Part shown: piece by piece, positions 34,001 through 48,300 of the stretch
Layout: the number at the start of each line of letters is the position of its first letter
Numbering within the stretch: the stretch's first letter is position 1
Assembly (NCBI RefSeq): GCF_964355755.1
Contig: NC_092678.1
Span: forward strand, 9,646,922-9,710,921
Reading direction: 5' to 3'
From: Antedon mediterranea
Lineage: Eukaryota > Echinodermata > Crinoidea > Comatulida > Antedonidae
DNA: 64,000 nucleotides
Notes under the pieces: model-generated
The model's database searches: none
What the model saw: the letters and a program-made list of their open reading frames with translations, nothing else
Told to the model about the DNA's origin: nothing
Program-made: the position numbers and the translations under genes

Positions 34001-37000
34001 TCTTCAGTCATCTACTGGTTTGAGGCGTAACGGGTAATGCTCAAGTTTGAGTGCTCGCAGTAGTGGGTTCGAACCTCTAGGGATAGTTCTTTTCTTTTTT
34101 TTTTATTGAAAATAAATATTTTTTTTGAAGGTGAGATATTTTGAGGGTTGTAAATGACAGGCCTAAACAAATGAACCTTTTTTAAAATCAGAAACAAAGT
34201 TGCATGGCGTTATTTTTCATTGATTGATCATTAATTTCATATATATAGACTATTATCAGCTCTTCAGTCATCTACTGGTTTGTGGCGTAACCGGTAGTGC
34301 TCAGGTTTGAGTTCTCGCAGTAGTGGGTTCGAAACTCTACGAATATTTTTTTTCTTTTTTTTTAATTGAAAATAATATTGTTTTTGAAAGTGAGATAGTT
34401 TGAGGGTTGTAAATGTCAGGCCTAAACAAGTGAACCTTTTTTAAAATCAGAAACAAAGTTGCATGGCATTATTTTTCATTGATTTATTATTCATTTCATA
34501 TAAATAGATTATTATCAGCTCTTCAGTCATCTACTGGTTTGAGGCGTAACGGGTAATGCTCAAGTTTGAGTGCTCGCAGTAGTGGGTTCGAACCTCTAGA
34601 GATATTTCATTTCTTTTTTTTTTAATTGAAAATAAATATTTTTTTTGAAAGTGAGATATTTTGAGGTTTGTAAATGTCAGGCCTAAACAAATGAACCTTT
34701 TTTAAATCAGAAACAAAGTTGCATGGCATTATTTTTCATTGATTGATCATTAATTTCATATAAATAGACTATTATCAGCTATTCAGTTATCTACTGGTTT
34801 GTGGCGTAACGGGTAATACCCAGGTTTGAGTGCTCTCAGTAGCGGGTTCCAACCTCTAGGGATATTACTTTTTTTTTCTTATTGAAAATAAATATTTTTT
34901 TTGAAAATGAGATTTTTTTTAGGGTTGTGAATGTCAGGCCTAAACAAATGGATCTTTTTTAAAATCAGAAACAAAGTTGCATGGCATTGTTTTTCATTGA
35001 TTGATCATTTATTTCATATAAATAGACTATTATCAGCTCCTCAGTCACCTACTGGTTTGTGGCGTAACGGATAATGCTCAGGGTTGAGTGCTCTCAGTAG
35101 TGGGTTCGAACCTCTAGGGTTTTTTTTTTTTTTAAATTGAAAATAAATATTGTTTTTGAAAGTGAGATATTTTGAGGGTTGTAAATATCAGGTCTAAACA
35201 AGTGGACCTTTTTTAAAATCAGAAACAAAGTTGCATGGCATTATTTTTCATTGATTTATTATTTATTTCATATAAATAGAGTATTATCAGCTCTTCAGTC
35301 ATCTAGTGGTTTGTGGCGTAACGGGTAATGCTCAAATTTGAGTGCTCTCACTAGTGGGTTCGAACCTCTACGGATATTTTTTTTTTTTTTTTTAAATTTA
35401 AAATAAATATTGTTTTTGAAAGTGAAATATTTTGAGGGTTGTAAATGTCAGGCCTAAACAAGTGAACCTTTTTTAAAATCAGAAACAAGGTTGAATGGCA
35501 TTATTTTTCATTGATTTATTATTAATTTCATATAAATAGAGTATTATCAGCTCTTCAGTCATCTACTGGTTTGAGGCGTAACGGGTAATGCTCAAGTTTG
35601 AGTGTTCGCAGTAGTGGGTTCGAACCCCTAGGGATATTTCTTTTCTTTTTTTTTTAATTGAAAATAATTTTTTTTTTTAAAGTGAGATATTTTGAGGGTT
35701 GTAAATGTCAGGCCTAAACAAATGAACCTTTTTTAACATCAGAAACAAAGTGGCATGGCATTATTTTTCATTGATTGATCATTAATTTCATATAAATAGA
35801 CTATTATCAACTCGTCAGTTATCTACTGGTTTGTGGCGTAACGGGTAATACCCAGGTTTGAGTGCTCTCAGTAGCGTGTTCCAACCTGTAAGGATATTTT
35901 TTTTTTAATTGAAAATAAATATTGTTTTTGAAAGTGAGATATTTTGAGGGTTGTAAATGTCAGGCCTAAACAAGTGAACATTTTTTTCAATCAGAAACAA
36001 AGTTGCATGGCATTATTTTTCATTGACTGATCATTCATTTCATATATATAGACTATTATCAGCTCTTCAGTCATCTACTGGTTTGTGGCGTAACGGGTAA
36101 TGCTCAAGTTTGAGTGCTCTCACTAGTAGTTTCTACGGATATTTTGTTTCTATTTTTTTTTTTATTTAAAATAAATATTGTTTTTGAAAGTGAGATATTT
36201 TGAGGGTTGTAAATGTCAAGCCTAAACAAATGAACCTTTTTTTAAATCAGAAACAAAGTTGCATGGCATTATTTTTCATTGATTTATTATTTAATTCATA
36301 TAAATAGAGTATTATCAGCTCTTCAGTCATCTACTTGTTTGTGGCGTAGCGGGTAATGCTCCAATTTCAGCGCTCTCACTAGTGGGTTCGAACCTCTACT
36401 GATATTTTATTTCTTTTTATTTTTTAATTGAAAAAATATTGTTTTTGAAAGTGAGATATTTTGAGGGTTGTAAATGTCAGGCCAAAACAAGTGAACCTTT
36501 TTTAAAATCAGAAACAAAGTTGCATGGCATTATTTTTCATTGATTGATCATTCATTTCATATAAATAGACTATTATCCGCTCCTCAGTCACCTACTGGTT
36601 GGTGGCGTAACGGATAATGCTCAGGTTTGAGTTCTCTCAGTAGTGGGTTCGAACCTCTAGGGATTTTTTTTTTTAAATTGAAAATAAATATTGTTTTTGA
36701 AAGTGAGATATTTTTAGGGTTGTAAATATCAGGCCTAAACAAGTGGACCTTTTTTAAAATCAGAAACAAAGTTGCATGGCATTATTTTTCATTGATTGAT
36801 CATTCATTTCATATAAATAGACTATTATCAGCTCTTCAGTCATCTACTGGTTTGTGGCGTAACGGGTAATGCTCAGTTTTGAGTGCTCTGAGTAGTGGGT
36901 CGAACCTCTAGGGATATTTTTTTTCTTTTTTTTTTAAATTGAAAATAAATATGGTTTTTGAAAGTGAGATATTTTGAGGGTTGTAAATGTCAGGCCTAAA

Positions 37001-37815
37001 CAAGTGGACCTTTTTAAAAATGATAAACAAAGTTGCATGGCATTATTTTTCATTGATTGATCATTCATTTCATATAAATAGACTATTATCAGCTCTTCAG
37101 TCATCTACTGGTTTGTGGCGTAACGGGTAATGCTCAGGTTTGAGTGCTCTGAGTAGTGGGTCGAACCTCTAGGGATATTTTTTTTCTTTTTTTTTTAATT
37201 GAAAATAAATATGGTTTTTGAAAGTGAGATATTTTGAGGGTTGTAAATATCAGGCCTAAACAAGTGGACCTTTTTTAAAATCAGAAACAAAGTTGCATGG
37301 CATTATTTTTCATTGATTTATTATTTATTTCATATAAATAGAGTATTATCAGCTCTTCAGTCATCTACTGGTTTGTGGCGTAACGGGTAATGCTCAAGTT
37401 TGAGTGCTCTCACTAGTGGGTTCGAACCTCTACGGATATTTTGTTTCTTTTTTTTTTTTATTTAAAATATATATTGTTTTGAAAGTGAGATATTTTGAGG
37501 GTTGTAAATGTCAGGCCTAAACAAGTGAACCATTTTTAAAATCAGAAACAAAGTTGCATTGCATTATTTTTCATTGATTTATTATTAATTTCTTATAAAT
37601 AGAGTATTATCAGCTCTTCAGTCATCTACTGGTTTGAGGCGTAACGGGTAATGCTCAGGTTTGAGTTCTCGCAGTAGTGGGTTCGAACCTCTACGAATAT
37701 TTTTTTTTTTTTTTTTTTTTTTATTGAAAATAAATATTGTTTTTGAAAGTGAGATATTTTGAGGGTTGTAAATGTCAGGCCTAAACAAGTGGACCTTTTT
37801 TAAAATCAGAAACAA
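31065..37815 (+). repeat. Long satellite block duplicated 14.4 kb downstream (copy 1)
   Basis: Matches 45440-51935. The offset is about 14375-14380 up to 36335, then about 14120 from 36600, because copy 2 lacks one monomer. Shared private marks: the GCGTGTTAGAG short unit (31191), the B-box-less monomer (36121), AAAAATGATAAACAAAG (37016), and ATATATATTGTTTTGAAAG (37469). A 13-bp loss near 33605 (AATATTAAAAGTGAG) is private to this copy. Confidence 0.85.
36121..36140 (+). repeat. Monomer with its B box deleted
   Basis: CACTAGTAGTTTCTACGGAT: the GGGTTCGAACC stretch is missing between CACTAGT and TCTACGG, while the A box just upstream is normal. The same lesion is at 50502-50520 in the duplicate block, so it predates the duplication. 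Confidence 0.9.
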
Positions 37816-40800
37816 AGTTGTATGGCATTATTTTTCATTGATTTATTATTTATTTCATATAAATAGAGTATTATCAGCTCTTCAGTCATCTACTAGTTTG
37901 TGGCGTAACGGGTAATGCTCAAGTTTGAGTGCTCTCACTAGTGGGTTCGAACCTCTACGGATATTTTGTTTCTTTTTTTTTTTTATTTAAAATAAATATT
38001 GTTTTTGAAAGTGAGATATTTTGAGGGTTGTAAATGTCAGGCCTAAACAAGTGAACCTTTTTTAAAATCAGAAGCAAAGTTGCATGGCATTATTTTTCAT
38101 TGATTTATTATTAATTTCATATAAATAGAGTATTATCAGCTCTTCAGTCATCTACTGGTTTGAGGCGTAACGGGTAATGCTCAGGTTTGAGTTCTCGCAG
38201 TAGTGGGTTCGAACCTCTACGAATATTTGTTTTCTTTTTTTTTTTTTATTTAAAAAAATATTTTTTTTGAAAGTGAGATATTTTGAGGGTTGTAAATGTC
38301 AGGCCTAAACAAGTGGACCTTTTTTAAAATCAGAAACAAATTTGCATGGCATTATTTTTTATTGATTGATCATTCATTTCATATAAATAGACTATTATCA
38401 GCTCTTCAGTTATCTACTGGTTTGTGCCGTAACGGGTAATGCTCAAGTTTGAGTGCTCTCACTAGTGGGTTCGAACCTCTACGGATATTTTTTTTTTTTT
38501 TTTTTAAATAAATATTGTTTTTGAAAGTGAGATATTTTGAGGGTTGTAAATGTCAGGCCTAAACAAGTGAACCTTTTTTAAAATCAGAAACAAAGTTGCA
38601 TGGCATTATTTTTCATTGATTTATTATTAATTTCATATAATTAGAGTATTATCAGCTCTTCAGTCATCTACTGGTTTGAGGCGTAACGGGTAATGCTCAG
38701 GTTTGAGTTCTCGCAGCAGTGGGTTCGAACCTCTACGAATATTTTTTTTCTTTTTTTTTCTTATTGAAAAAAATATTGTTTTTGAAAGTGAGATATTTTG
38801 AGGGTTGTAAATGTCAGGCCTAAACAAGTGGACCTTTTTTAAAATCAGAAACAAAGTTGCATGGCAATATTTTTCATTGATTGATCATTAATTTCATATA
38901 AATAGACTAATATCAACTCTTCAGTTATCTACTGGTTTGTGGCGTAACTGGTAATACCCAGGTTTGAGTGCTCTCAGTAGCGGGTTCCAACCTCTAGGGA
39001 TATTGCTTTTTTTTTTTCTTATTGAAAATAAATATTTTTTTTGAAAATGAGATATTTTTTAGGGTTGTAAATGTCAGGCCTAAACAAATGGATCTTTTTT
39101 AAAATCAGAAACAAAGTTGCATGGCATTATTTTTCATTGATTGATAATTCATTTCATATAAATAGACTATTACCAGCTCTTCAGTCATCTACTGGTTTGT
39201 GGCGTAACGAGTAATGCTCAGGTTTGAGTGCTCTGAGTAGTGGGTCGAACCTCTAGGGATACTTTTTTTCTTTTTTTTTACATTGAAAATAAATATTGTT
39301 TTTGAAAGTGAGATATTTTGAGGGTTGTAAATATCAGGCCTAAACAAGTGAACCTTTTTTAAAATCAGAAACAAAGTTGCATTGCATTATTTTTCATTGA
39401 TTTATTATTAATTTCATATAAATAGAGTATTATCAGCTCTTCAGTCATCTACTGGTTTGAGGCGTAACGGGTAATGCTCAGGTTTGAGTTCTCGCAGTAG
39501 TGGGTTCGAACCTCTACGAATATTTTTTTTATTTTTTTTTTTTTATTGAAAATAAATATTGTTTTTGAAAGTGAGATATTTTGAGGGTTGTAAATGTCAG
39601 GCCTAAACAAGTGGACCTTTTTTAAAATCAGAAACAAAGTTGTATGGCATTATTTTTCATTGATTTATTATTTATTTCATATAAATAGAGTATTATCAGC
39701 TCTTCAGTCATCTACTAGTTTGTGGCGTAACGGGTAATGCTCAAGTTTGAGTGCTCTCACTAGTGGGTTCGAACTTCTACGGATATTTTGTTTCTTTTTT
39801 TTTTTTTATTTAAAATAAATATTGTTTTTGAAAGTGAGATATTTTGAGGGTTGTAAATGTCAGGCCTAAACAAGTGAACCTTTTTTAAAATCAGAAGCAA
39901 AGTTGCATGGCATTATTTTTCATTGATTTATTATTAATTTCATATAAATAGAGTATTATCAGCTCTTCAGTCATCTACTGGTTTGAGGCGTAACGGGTAA
40001 TGCTCAGGTTTGAGTTCTCGCAGTAGTGGGTTCGAACCTCTACGAATATTTGTTTTCTTTTTTTTTTTTTATTTAAAAAAATATTGTTTTTGAAAGTGAG
40101 ATATTTTGAGGGTTGTAAATGTCAGGCCTAAACAAGTGGACCTTTTTTAAAATCAGAAACAAAGTTGCATGGCATTATTTTTTATTGATTGATCATTCAT
40201 TTCATATAAATAGACTATTATCAGCTCTTCAGTTATCTACTGGTTTGTGCCGTAACGGGTAATGCTCAAGTTTGAGTGCTCTCACTAGTGGGTTCGAACC
40301 TCTACGGATATTTTTTTTTTTTTTTTTTAAATAAATATTGTTTTTGAAAGTGAGATATTTTGAGGGTTGTAAATGTCAGGCCTAAACAAGTGAACCTTTT
40401 TTAAAATCAGAAACAAAGTTGCATGGCATTATTTTTCATTGATTTATTATTAATTTCATATAATTAGAGTATTATCAGCTCTTCAGTCATCTACTGGTTT
40501 GTGGCGTAACCGGTAGTGCTCAGGTTTGAGTGCTCAGGTTTGAGTTCTCGCAGTAGTGGGTTCGAACCTCTACGAATATTTTTTTTCTTTTTTTTTTAAT
40601 TGAAAATAAATATTGTTTTTGAAAGTGAGATATTTTGAGAGTTGTAAATGTCAGGCCTAAACAAGTGGACCTTTTTTAAAATCAGAAACAAAGTTGCATG
40701 GCATTATTTTTCATTGATTGATCATTCATTTCATATAAATGGACTATTATCAGCTCCGCAGTCATCTACTGGTTTGTGGAATAACGGATAATGCTCAGGT

Positions 40801-42760
40801 TTGAGTGCTCTGAGTAGTGGGTCGAACCTCTAGGGATATTTTTTTTCTTTCTTTTTTAAATTGAAAATAAATTTGGTTTTTGAAAGTGAGATATTTTGAG
40901 GGTTGTAAATATCAGGCCTAAACAAGTGGACCTTTTTTAAAATCAGAAACAAAGTTGCATGGCATTATTTTTCATTGATTTATTATTTATTTCATATAAA
41001 TAGAGTATTATCAGCTCTTCAGTCATCTACTGGTTTGTGGCGTAGCGGGTAATGCTCAAGTTTGAGTGCTCTCACTAGTGGGTTCGAACCTCTACTGATA
41101 TTTTATTTATTTATTTTTTTAATTGAAAAAATATTGTTTTTGAAAGTGAGATATTTTGAGGGTTGTAAATGTCAGGCCTAAACAAGTCAACATTTTTTTC
41201 AATCAGAAACAAAGTTGCATGGCATTATTTTTCATTGATTGATCATTCATTTCATATATATAGACTATTATCAGCTCCTCAGTCATCTACTGGTTTGTGG
41301 CGTAACGTGTAATGCTCAGATTTGAGTGCTCTCAGTAGTGGGTTCGAACCTATACGGGTATTTTTTTTTTCTTTTTTTTTTAATTGAAAATAAATATTGT
41401 TTTTGAAAGTGAGATATTTTGAGGGTTGCAACTGTCAGGCCTAAACAAGTGAACCTTTTTTAAAATCAGAAACAAAGTTGCATGGCATTATTTTTCATTG
41501 ATTGATCATCCATTTCATATAAATAGACTATTATAAGCTCCTCAGTCATAAAATGGTTTGCGGCGAACGGGTAATGCTCAGGTTTGAGTGATTTCAATAG
41601 TGGGTTCGAACTTCTAGGGATATTTTTTTTTTTTTTTTTATTTGAAAATAAATATTTTTTTTGAAGGTGAGATATTTTGAGGGTTGTAAATGACAGGCCT
41701 AAACAAATGAACCTTTTTTAAAATCAGAAACAAAGTTGCATGGCATTATTTTTCATTGATTTATTATTTATTTCATATAAATAGAGTATTATCAGCTCTT
41801 CAGTCATCTACTGGTTTGTGGCGTAGCGGGTAATGCTCAAGTTTGAGTGCTCTCACTAGTGGGTTCGAACCTCTACTGATATTTTATTTCTTTTTTTTTT
41901 TAATTGAAAAAATATTGTTTTTGAAAGTGAGATATTTTGAGGGTTGTAAATGTCAGGCCAAAACAAGTGAACCTTTTTTAAAATCAGAAACAAAGTTGCA
42001 TGGCATTATTTTTCATTGATTGATCATTCATTTCATATAAATAGACTATTATCAGCTCCTCAGTCACCTACTGGTTGGTGGCGTAACGGATAATGCTCAG
42101 GTTTGAGTTCTCTCAGTAGTGGGTTCGAACCTCTAGGGATTTTTTTTTTTAAATTGAAAATAAATATTGTTTTTGAAAGTGAGATATTTTTAGGGTTGTA
42201 AATGTCAGGCCTAAACAAGTGAACCTTTTTTTAAATCAGAAACAAAGTTGCATGGCATTATTTTTCATTGATTGATCATTCATTTCATATAAATAGACTA
42301 TTATCAGCTCTTCAGTCATCTACTGGTTTGTGGCGTAACGGGTAATGCTCAGTTTTGAGTGCTCTGAGTAGTGGGTCGAACCTCTAGGGATATTTTTTTT
42401 CTTTTTTTTTTAAATTGAAAATAAATATGGTTTTTGAAAGTGAGATATTTTGAGGGTTGTAAATGTCAGGCCTAAACAAGTGGACCTTTTTTAAAATCAG
42501 AAACAAAGTTGCATGGCATTATTTTTCATTGATTGATCATTCATTTCATATAAATAGACTATTATCAGCTCTTCAGTCATCTACTGGTTTGTGGCGTAAC
42601 GGGTAATGCTCAGGTTTGAGTGCTCTGAGTAGTGGGTCGAACCTCTAGGGATATTTTTTTTCTTTTTTTTTTAATTGAAAATAAATATGGTTTTTGAAAG
42701 TGAGATATTTTGAGGGTTGTAAATATCAGGCCTAAACAAGTGGACCTTTTTTAAAATCAG
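37550..42760 (+). repeat. ~6-kb satellite block (copy 2 of 16511-22500)
   Basis: Follows copy 1 monomer by monomer except for a three-monomer loss at about 40490. There the sequence jumps from the 4-mer repeat to the 14-bp-duplication monomer (40518-40545). The end of the match is near 42760, where the TTTATTATT class replaces TGATCATT. Confidence 0.8.
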
Positions 42761-45360
42761 AAACAAAGTGGCATGGCATTATTTTTCATTGATTTATTAT
42801 TTATTTCATATAAATAGAGTATTATCAGCTCTTCAGTCATCTACTGGTTTGTGGCGTAATGGGTAATGCTCAAGTTTGAGTGCTCTCACTAGTGGGTTCG
42901 AACCTCTACGGATATTTTGTTTCTTTTTTTTTTTTATTTACAATAAATATTGTTTTTGAAAGTGAGATATTTTGAGGGTTGTAAATGTCAGGCCTAAACA
43001 AGTGAACCTTTTTTAAAATCAGAAACAAAGTTGCATTGCATTATTTTTCATTGATTTATTATTAATTTCATATAAATAGAGTATTATCAGCTTTTCAGTC
43101 ATCTACTGGTTTGAGGCGTAACGGGTAATGCTCAGGTTTGAGTTCTCGCAGTAGTGGGTTCGAACCTCTACGATTTTTTTTTTTTTTTTTTTTTTATTGA
43201 AAATAAATATTGTTTTTGAAAGTGAGATATTTTGAGGGTTGTAAATGTCAGGCCTAAACAAGTGGACCTTTTTTAAAATCAGAAACAAAGTTGCATGGCA
43301 TTATTTTTCATTGATTTATTATTTATTTCATATAAATAGAGTATTATCAGCTCTTCAGTCATCTACTGGTTTGTGGCGTAACGGGTAATGCTCAAGTTTG
43401 AGTGCTCTCACTAGTGAGTTCGAACCTCTACGGATATTTTGTTTCTTTTTTTTTTTTATTTAAAATAAATATTGTTTTTGAAAGTGAGATATTTTGAGGG
43501 TTGTAAATGTCAGGCCTAAACAAGTGAACCTTTTTTAAAATCAGAAACAAAGTTGCATGGCATTATTTTTCATTGATTTATTATTAATTTCATATAAATA
43601 GAGTATTATCAGCTCTTCAGTCATCTACTGGTTTGAGGCGTAACGGGTAATGCTCAGGTTTGAGTTCTCGCAGTAGTGGGTTGGAACCTCTAGGGATATT
43701 ACTTTTTTTTTCTTATTGAAAATAAATATTTTTTTTGAAAATGAGATATTTTTTAGGGTTGTGAATGTCAGGCCTAAACAAATGGATATTTTTTAAAATC
43801 AGAAACAAAGTTGCATGGCATTATTTTTCATTGATTGATCATTCATTTCATATAAATAGACTATTATCAGCTCCGCAGTCATCTACTGGTTTGTGGCGTA
43901 ACGGATAATGCTCAGGTTTGAGTGCTTTCAGTAGTGGGTTCGAACCTCTAGGGATTTTTTTTTTTAAATTGAAAATAAATATTGTTTTTGAAAGTGAGAT
44001 ATTTTGAGGGTTGTAAATGTCAGGCCTAAACAAGTGGACCTTTTTTAAAATCAGAAACAAAGTTGCATGGCATTATTTTTCATTGATTTATTATTTATTT
44101 CATATAAATAGAGTATTATCAGCTCTTCAGTCATCTACTGGTTTGTGGCGTAACGGGTAATGCTCAAGTTTGAGTGCTCTCACTAGTGGGTTCGAACCTC
44201 TACGGATATTTTGTTTCTTTTTTTTTTATTTAAAATAAATATTGTTTTTGAAAGTGAGATATTTTGAGGGTTGTAAATGTCAGGCCTAAACAAGTGAACC
44301 TTTTTTAAAATCAGAAACAAAGTTGCATGGCATTATTTTTCATTGATTTATTATTCATTTCATATAAATAGAGCATTATCAGCTCTTCAGTCATCTACTG
44401 GTTTGAGGCGTAACGGGTAATGCTCAAGTTTGAGTGCTCGCAGTAGTGGGTTCGAACCTCTAGGGATATTTCTTTTCTTTTTTTTTTATTGAAAATAAAT
44501 ATTTTTTTTGAAGGTGAGATATTTTGAGGGTTGTAAATGACAGGCCTAAACAAATGAACCTTTTTTAAAATCAGAAACAAAGTTGCATTGCATTATTTTT
44601 CATTGATTTATTATTAATTTCATATAAATAGAGTATTATCAGCTCTTCAGTCATCTACTGGTTTGAGGCGTAACGGGTAATGCTCAGGTTTGAGTTCTCG
44701 CAGTAGTGGGTTCGAACCTCTACGAATATTTTTTTTTCTTTTTTTTTTAATTGAAAATAAATATTGTTTTTGAAAGTGAGATATTTTGAGGGTTGTAAAT
44801 GTCAGGCCTAAACAAGTGGACCTTTTTTAAAATCAGAAACAAAGTTGCATGGCATTATTTTTCATTGATTGATCATTCATTTCATATAAATAGACTATTA
44901 TCAGCTCCGCAGTCATCTACTGGTTTGTGGCGTAACGGATAATGCTCAGGTTTGAGTGCTTTCAGTAGTGGGTTCGAACCTCTAGGGATTTTTTTTTTTT
45001 AAATTGAAAATAAATATTGTTTTTGAAAGTGAGATATTTTGAGGGTTGTAAATGTCAGGCCTAAACAAGTGGACCTTTTTTAAAATCAGAAACAAAGTTG
45101 CATGGCATTATTTTTCATTGGTTGATCATCCATTTCATATAAATAGACTATTATCAGCTCTTCAGTTATATACTGGTTTGCGGCGTAACGGGTAATGCTC
45201 AGTTTTGAGGGATTTCAATAGTGGGTTCGAACTTCTAGGGATATTTTTTTTTTTTTTTTTATTTGAAAATAAATATTGTTTTTGAAAGTGAGATATTTTG
45301 AGGGTTGTAAATGTAAGGCCTAAACAAGTGAACATTTTTTTCAATCAGAAACAAAGTTGC
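42761..45360 (+). repeat. Satellite monomers between long blocks
   Basis: About ten monomers. 44070-44580 resembles 23080-23570, and 44620-45355 resembles 23730-24470. The 138-bp insert of 23573-23710 is absent here: the equivalent site at about 44585-44610 has the normal GCATTATTTTTCATTG. Confidence 0.8.
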
Positions 45361-48300
45361 ATGGCATTATTTTTCATGGATTGATCATTAATTTCATATA
45401 AATAGACTATTATCAGCTCTTCAGTCATCTACTGGTTTGTGGCGTAACCGGTAGTGCTCAGGTTTGAGTTCTCGCAGTAGTGGGTTCGAACCTCTACGAA
45501 TTTTTTTTTTTCTTTTTTTTTTAATTGAAAATAAATATTTTTTTTGAAAGTGAGATATTTTGAGCGTGTTAGAGTGCTTTCAGTAGTGGGTTCGAACCTC
45601 TAGGGATTTTTTTTTTTTTTGAAATTGAAAATAAATATTGTTTTTGAAAGTGAGATATTTTGAGGGCTGTAAATGTCAGGACTAAACAAGTGGACCTTTT
45701 TTAAAATCAGAAACAAAGTTGCATGGCATTATTTTTCATTGGTTGATCATCCATTTCATATATATAGACTATTATCAGCTCTTCAGTCATATACTGGTTT
45801 GCGGCGTAACGGGTAATGCTCAGTTTTGAGTGATTTCAATAGTGGGTTTGAACTTCTAGGGATATTTGTTTTCTTTTTTTTTATTTGAAAATAAATATTG
45901 TTTTTGAAAGTGAGATATTTTGAGGGTTGTAAATGTCAGGCCTAAACAAGTGAACCTTTTTTAAAATTAGAAACAAAGTTGCATGGCATTATTTTTCATG
46001 GATTGATCATTAATTTCATATAAATAGACTATTATCAGCTCTTCAGTTATCTACTGGTTTGTGGCGTAACGGGTAATACCCAGGTTTGAGTGCTCTCAGT
46101 AGCGTGTTCCAACCTCTAGGGATATTGCTTTTTTTTTCTTATTGAAAATAAATATTTTTTTTGAAAATGAGATATTTTTTAGGGTTGTAAATGTCAGGCT
46201 TAAAAAATGGATCTTTTTTAAAATCAGAAACAAAGTTGCATGGCATTATTTTTCATTGATTGATAATTCATTTCATATAAATAGACTATTACCAGCTCTT
46301 CAGTCATCTACTGGTTTGTGGCGTAACGAGTAATGCTCAGGTTTGAGTGCTCTGAGTAGTGGGTCGAACCTCTAGGGATACTTTTTTTCTTTTTTTTTTA
46401 AATTGAAAATAAATATGGTTTTTGAAAGTGAGATATTTTGAGGGTTGTAAATGTCAGGCCTAAACAAGTGGACCTTTTTTTAAATCAGAATCAAAGTTGC
46501 ATGGCATTATTTTTCATTGATTGATAATTTGTTTCATATAAATAGACTATTATCAGCTCTTCAGTCATCTACTGGTTTGAGGCGTAACGGGTAATGCTCA
46601 AGTTTGAGTGCTCTCAGTAGTGGGTTCGAACCTATACGGGTATTTTTTTTCTTTTTTTTTTAATTGAAAATAAATATTGTTTTTGAAAGTGAGATATTTT
46701 GAGGGTTGCAACTGTCAGGCCTAAACAAGTGAACCTTTTTTAAAATCAGAAACAAAGTTGCATGGCATTATTTTTCATTGATTGATCATCTATTTCATAT
46801 AAATAGACTATTATCAGCTCTTCAGTCATATACTGGTTTGCGGCGTAACGGGTAATGCTCAGGTTTGAGTGATTTCAATAGTGGGTTCGAACTTCTAGGG
46901 ATATTTTTTTTTCTTTTTTTTTTTATTTGAAAATAAATATTGTTTTTGAAAGTGAGATATTTTGAGGGTTTTAAATGTCAAGCCTAACCAAGTGGACCTT
47001 TTTTTAAAATCAGAAACAAAGTTACATAACATCATTTTACATTGATGGATCATTCATTTCATATAAATAGACTGTTATCAGCTCTTCAGTCATCTACTGG
47101 TTTGTAGCGTAACCGGTAGTGCTCAGGTTTGAGTTCTCGCAGTAGTGGGTTCGAAACTCTACGAATATTTTTTTTCTTTTTTTTTTAATTGAAAATAAAT
47201 ATTGTTTTTGAAAGTGAGATATTTTGAGGGTTGTAAATGTCAGGCCTAAACAGGTGGACCTTTTTTAAAATCAGAAACAAAGTTGCATGGCATTATTTTT
47301 CATTGATTGATCATTCATTTCATATAAATAGACTATTATCAGCTCCGCAGTCATCTACTGGTTTGTGGCGTAACGGATAATGCTCAGGTTTGAGTGCTTT
47401 CAGTAGTGGGTTCGAACCTCTAGGGATTTTTTTTTTTTTTAATTGAAAATAAATATTGTTTTTGAAAGTGAGATATTTTGAGGGTTGTAAATGTCAGGCC
47501 TAAACAAGTGGACCTTTTTTAAAATCAGAAACAAAGTTGCATGGCATTATTTTTCATTGGTTGATCATCCATTTCATATAAATAGACTATTATCAGCTCT
47601 TCAGTTATATACTGGTTTGCGGCGTAACGGGTAATGCTCAGTTTTGAGTGATTTCAATAGTGGGTTCGAACTTCTAGGGATATTTTTTTATTTTTTTTTA
47701 TTTGAAAATAAATATTGTTTTTGAAAGTGAGATATTTTGAGGGTTGTAAATGTCAGGCCTAAACAAGTGAACATTTTTTTCAATCAGAAACAAAGTTGCA
47801 TGTCATTATTTTTCATTGATTGATCATTCATTTCATATATATAGACTATTATCAGCTCCTCAGTTACCTACTGGTTTTTGGCGTAACGTGTAATGCTCAG
47901 GTTTGAGTGCTCCCAGTAGTGGGTTCGAACCTATACGGGTATTTTTTTTTTCTTTTTTTTTTAATTGAAAATAAATATTGTTTTTGAAAGTGAGATATTT
48001 TGAGGGTTGCAACTGTCAGGCCTAAACAAGTGAACCTTTTTTTAAATCAGAAACAAAGTTACATGGAATTATTTTTCATTGATTGATCATCCATTTCATA
48101 TAAATAGACTAATATCAGCTCTTCAGTCATAAAATGGTTTGCGGCGAACGGGTAATGCTCAGGTTTGAGTGATTTCAATAGTGGGTTCGAACTTCTAGGG
48201 ATATTTTTTTTCTTTTTTTTTTTATTTGAAAATAAATATTGTTTTTGAAGGTGAGATATTTTGAGGGTTGTAAATGTCAGGCCTAAACAAGTGAACATTT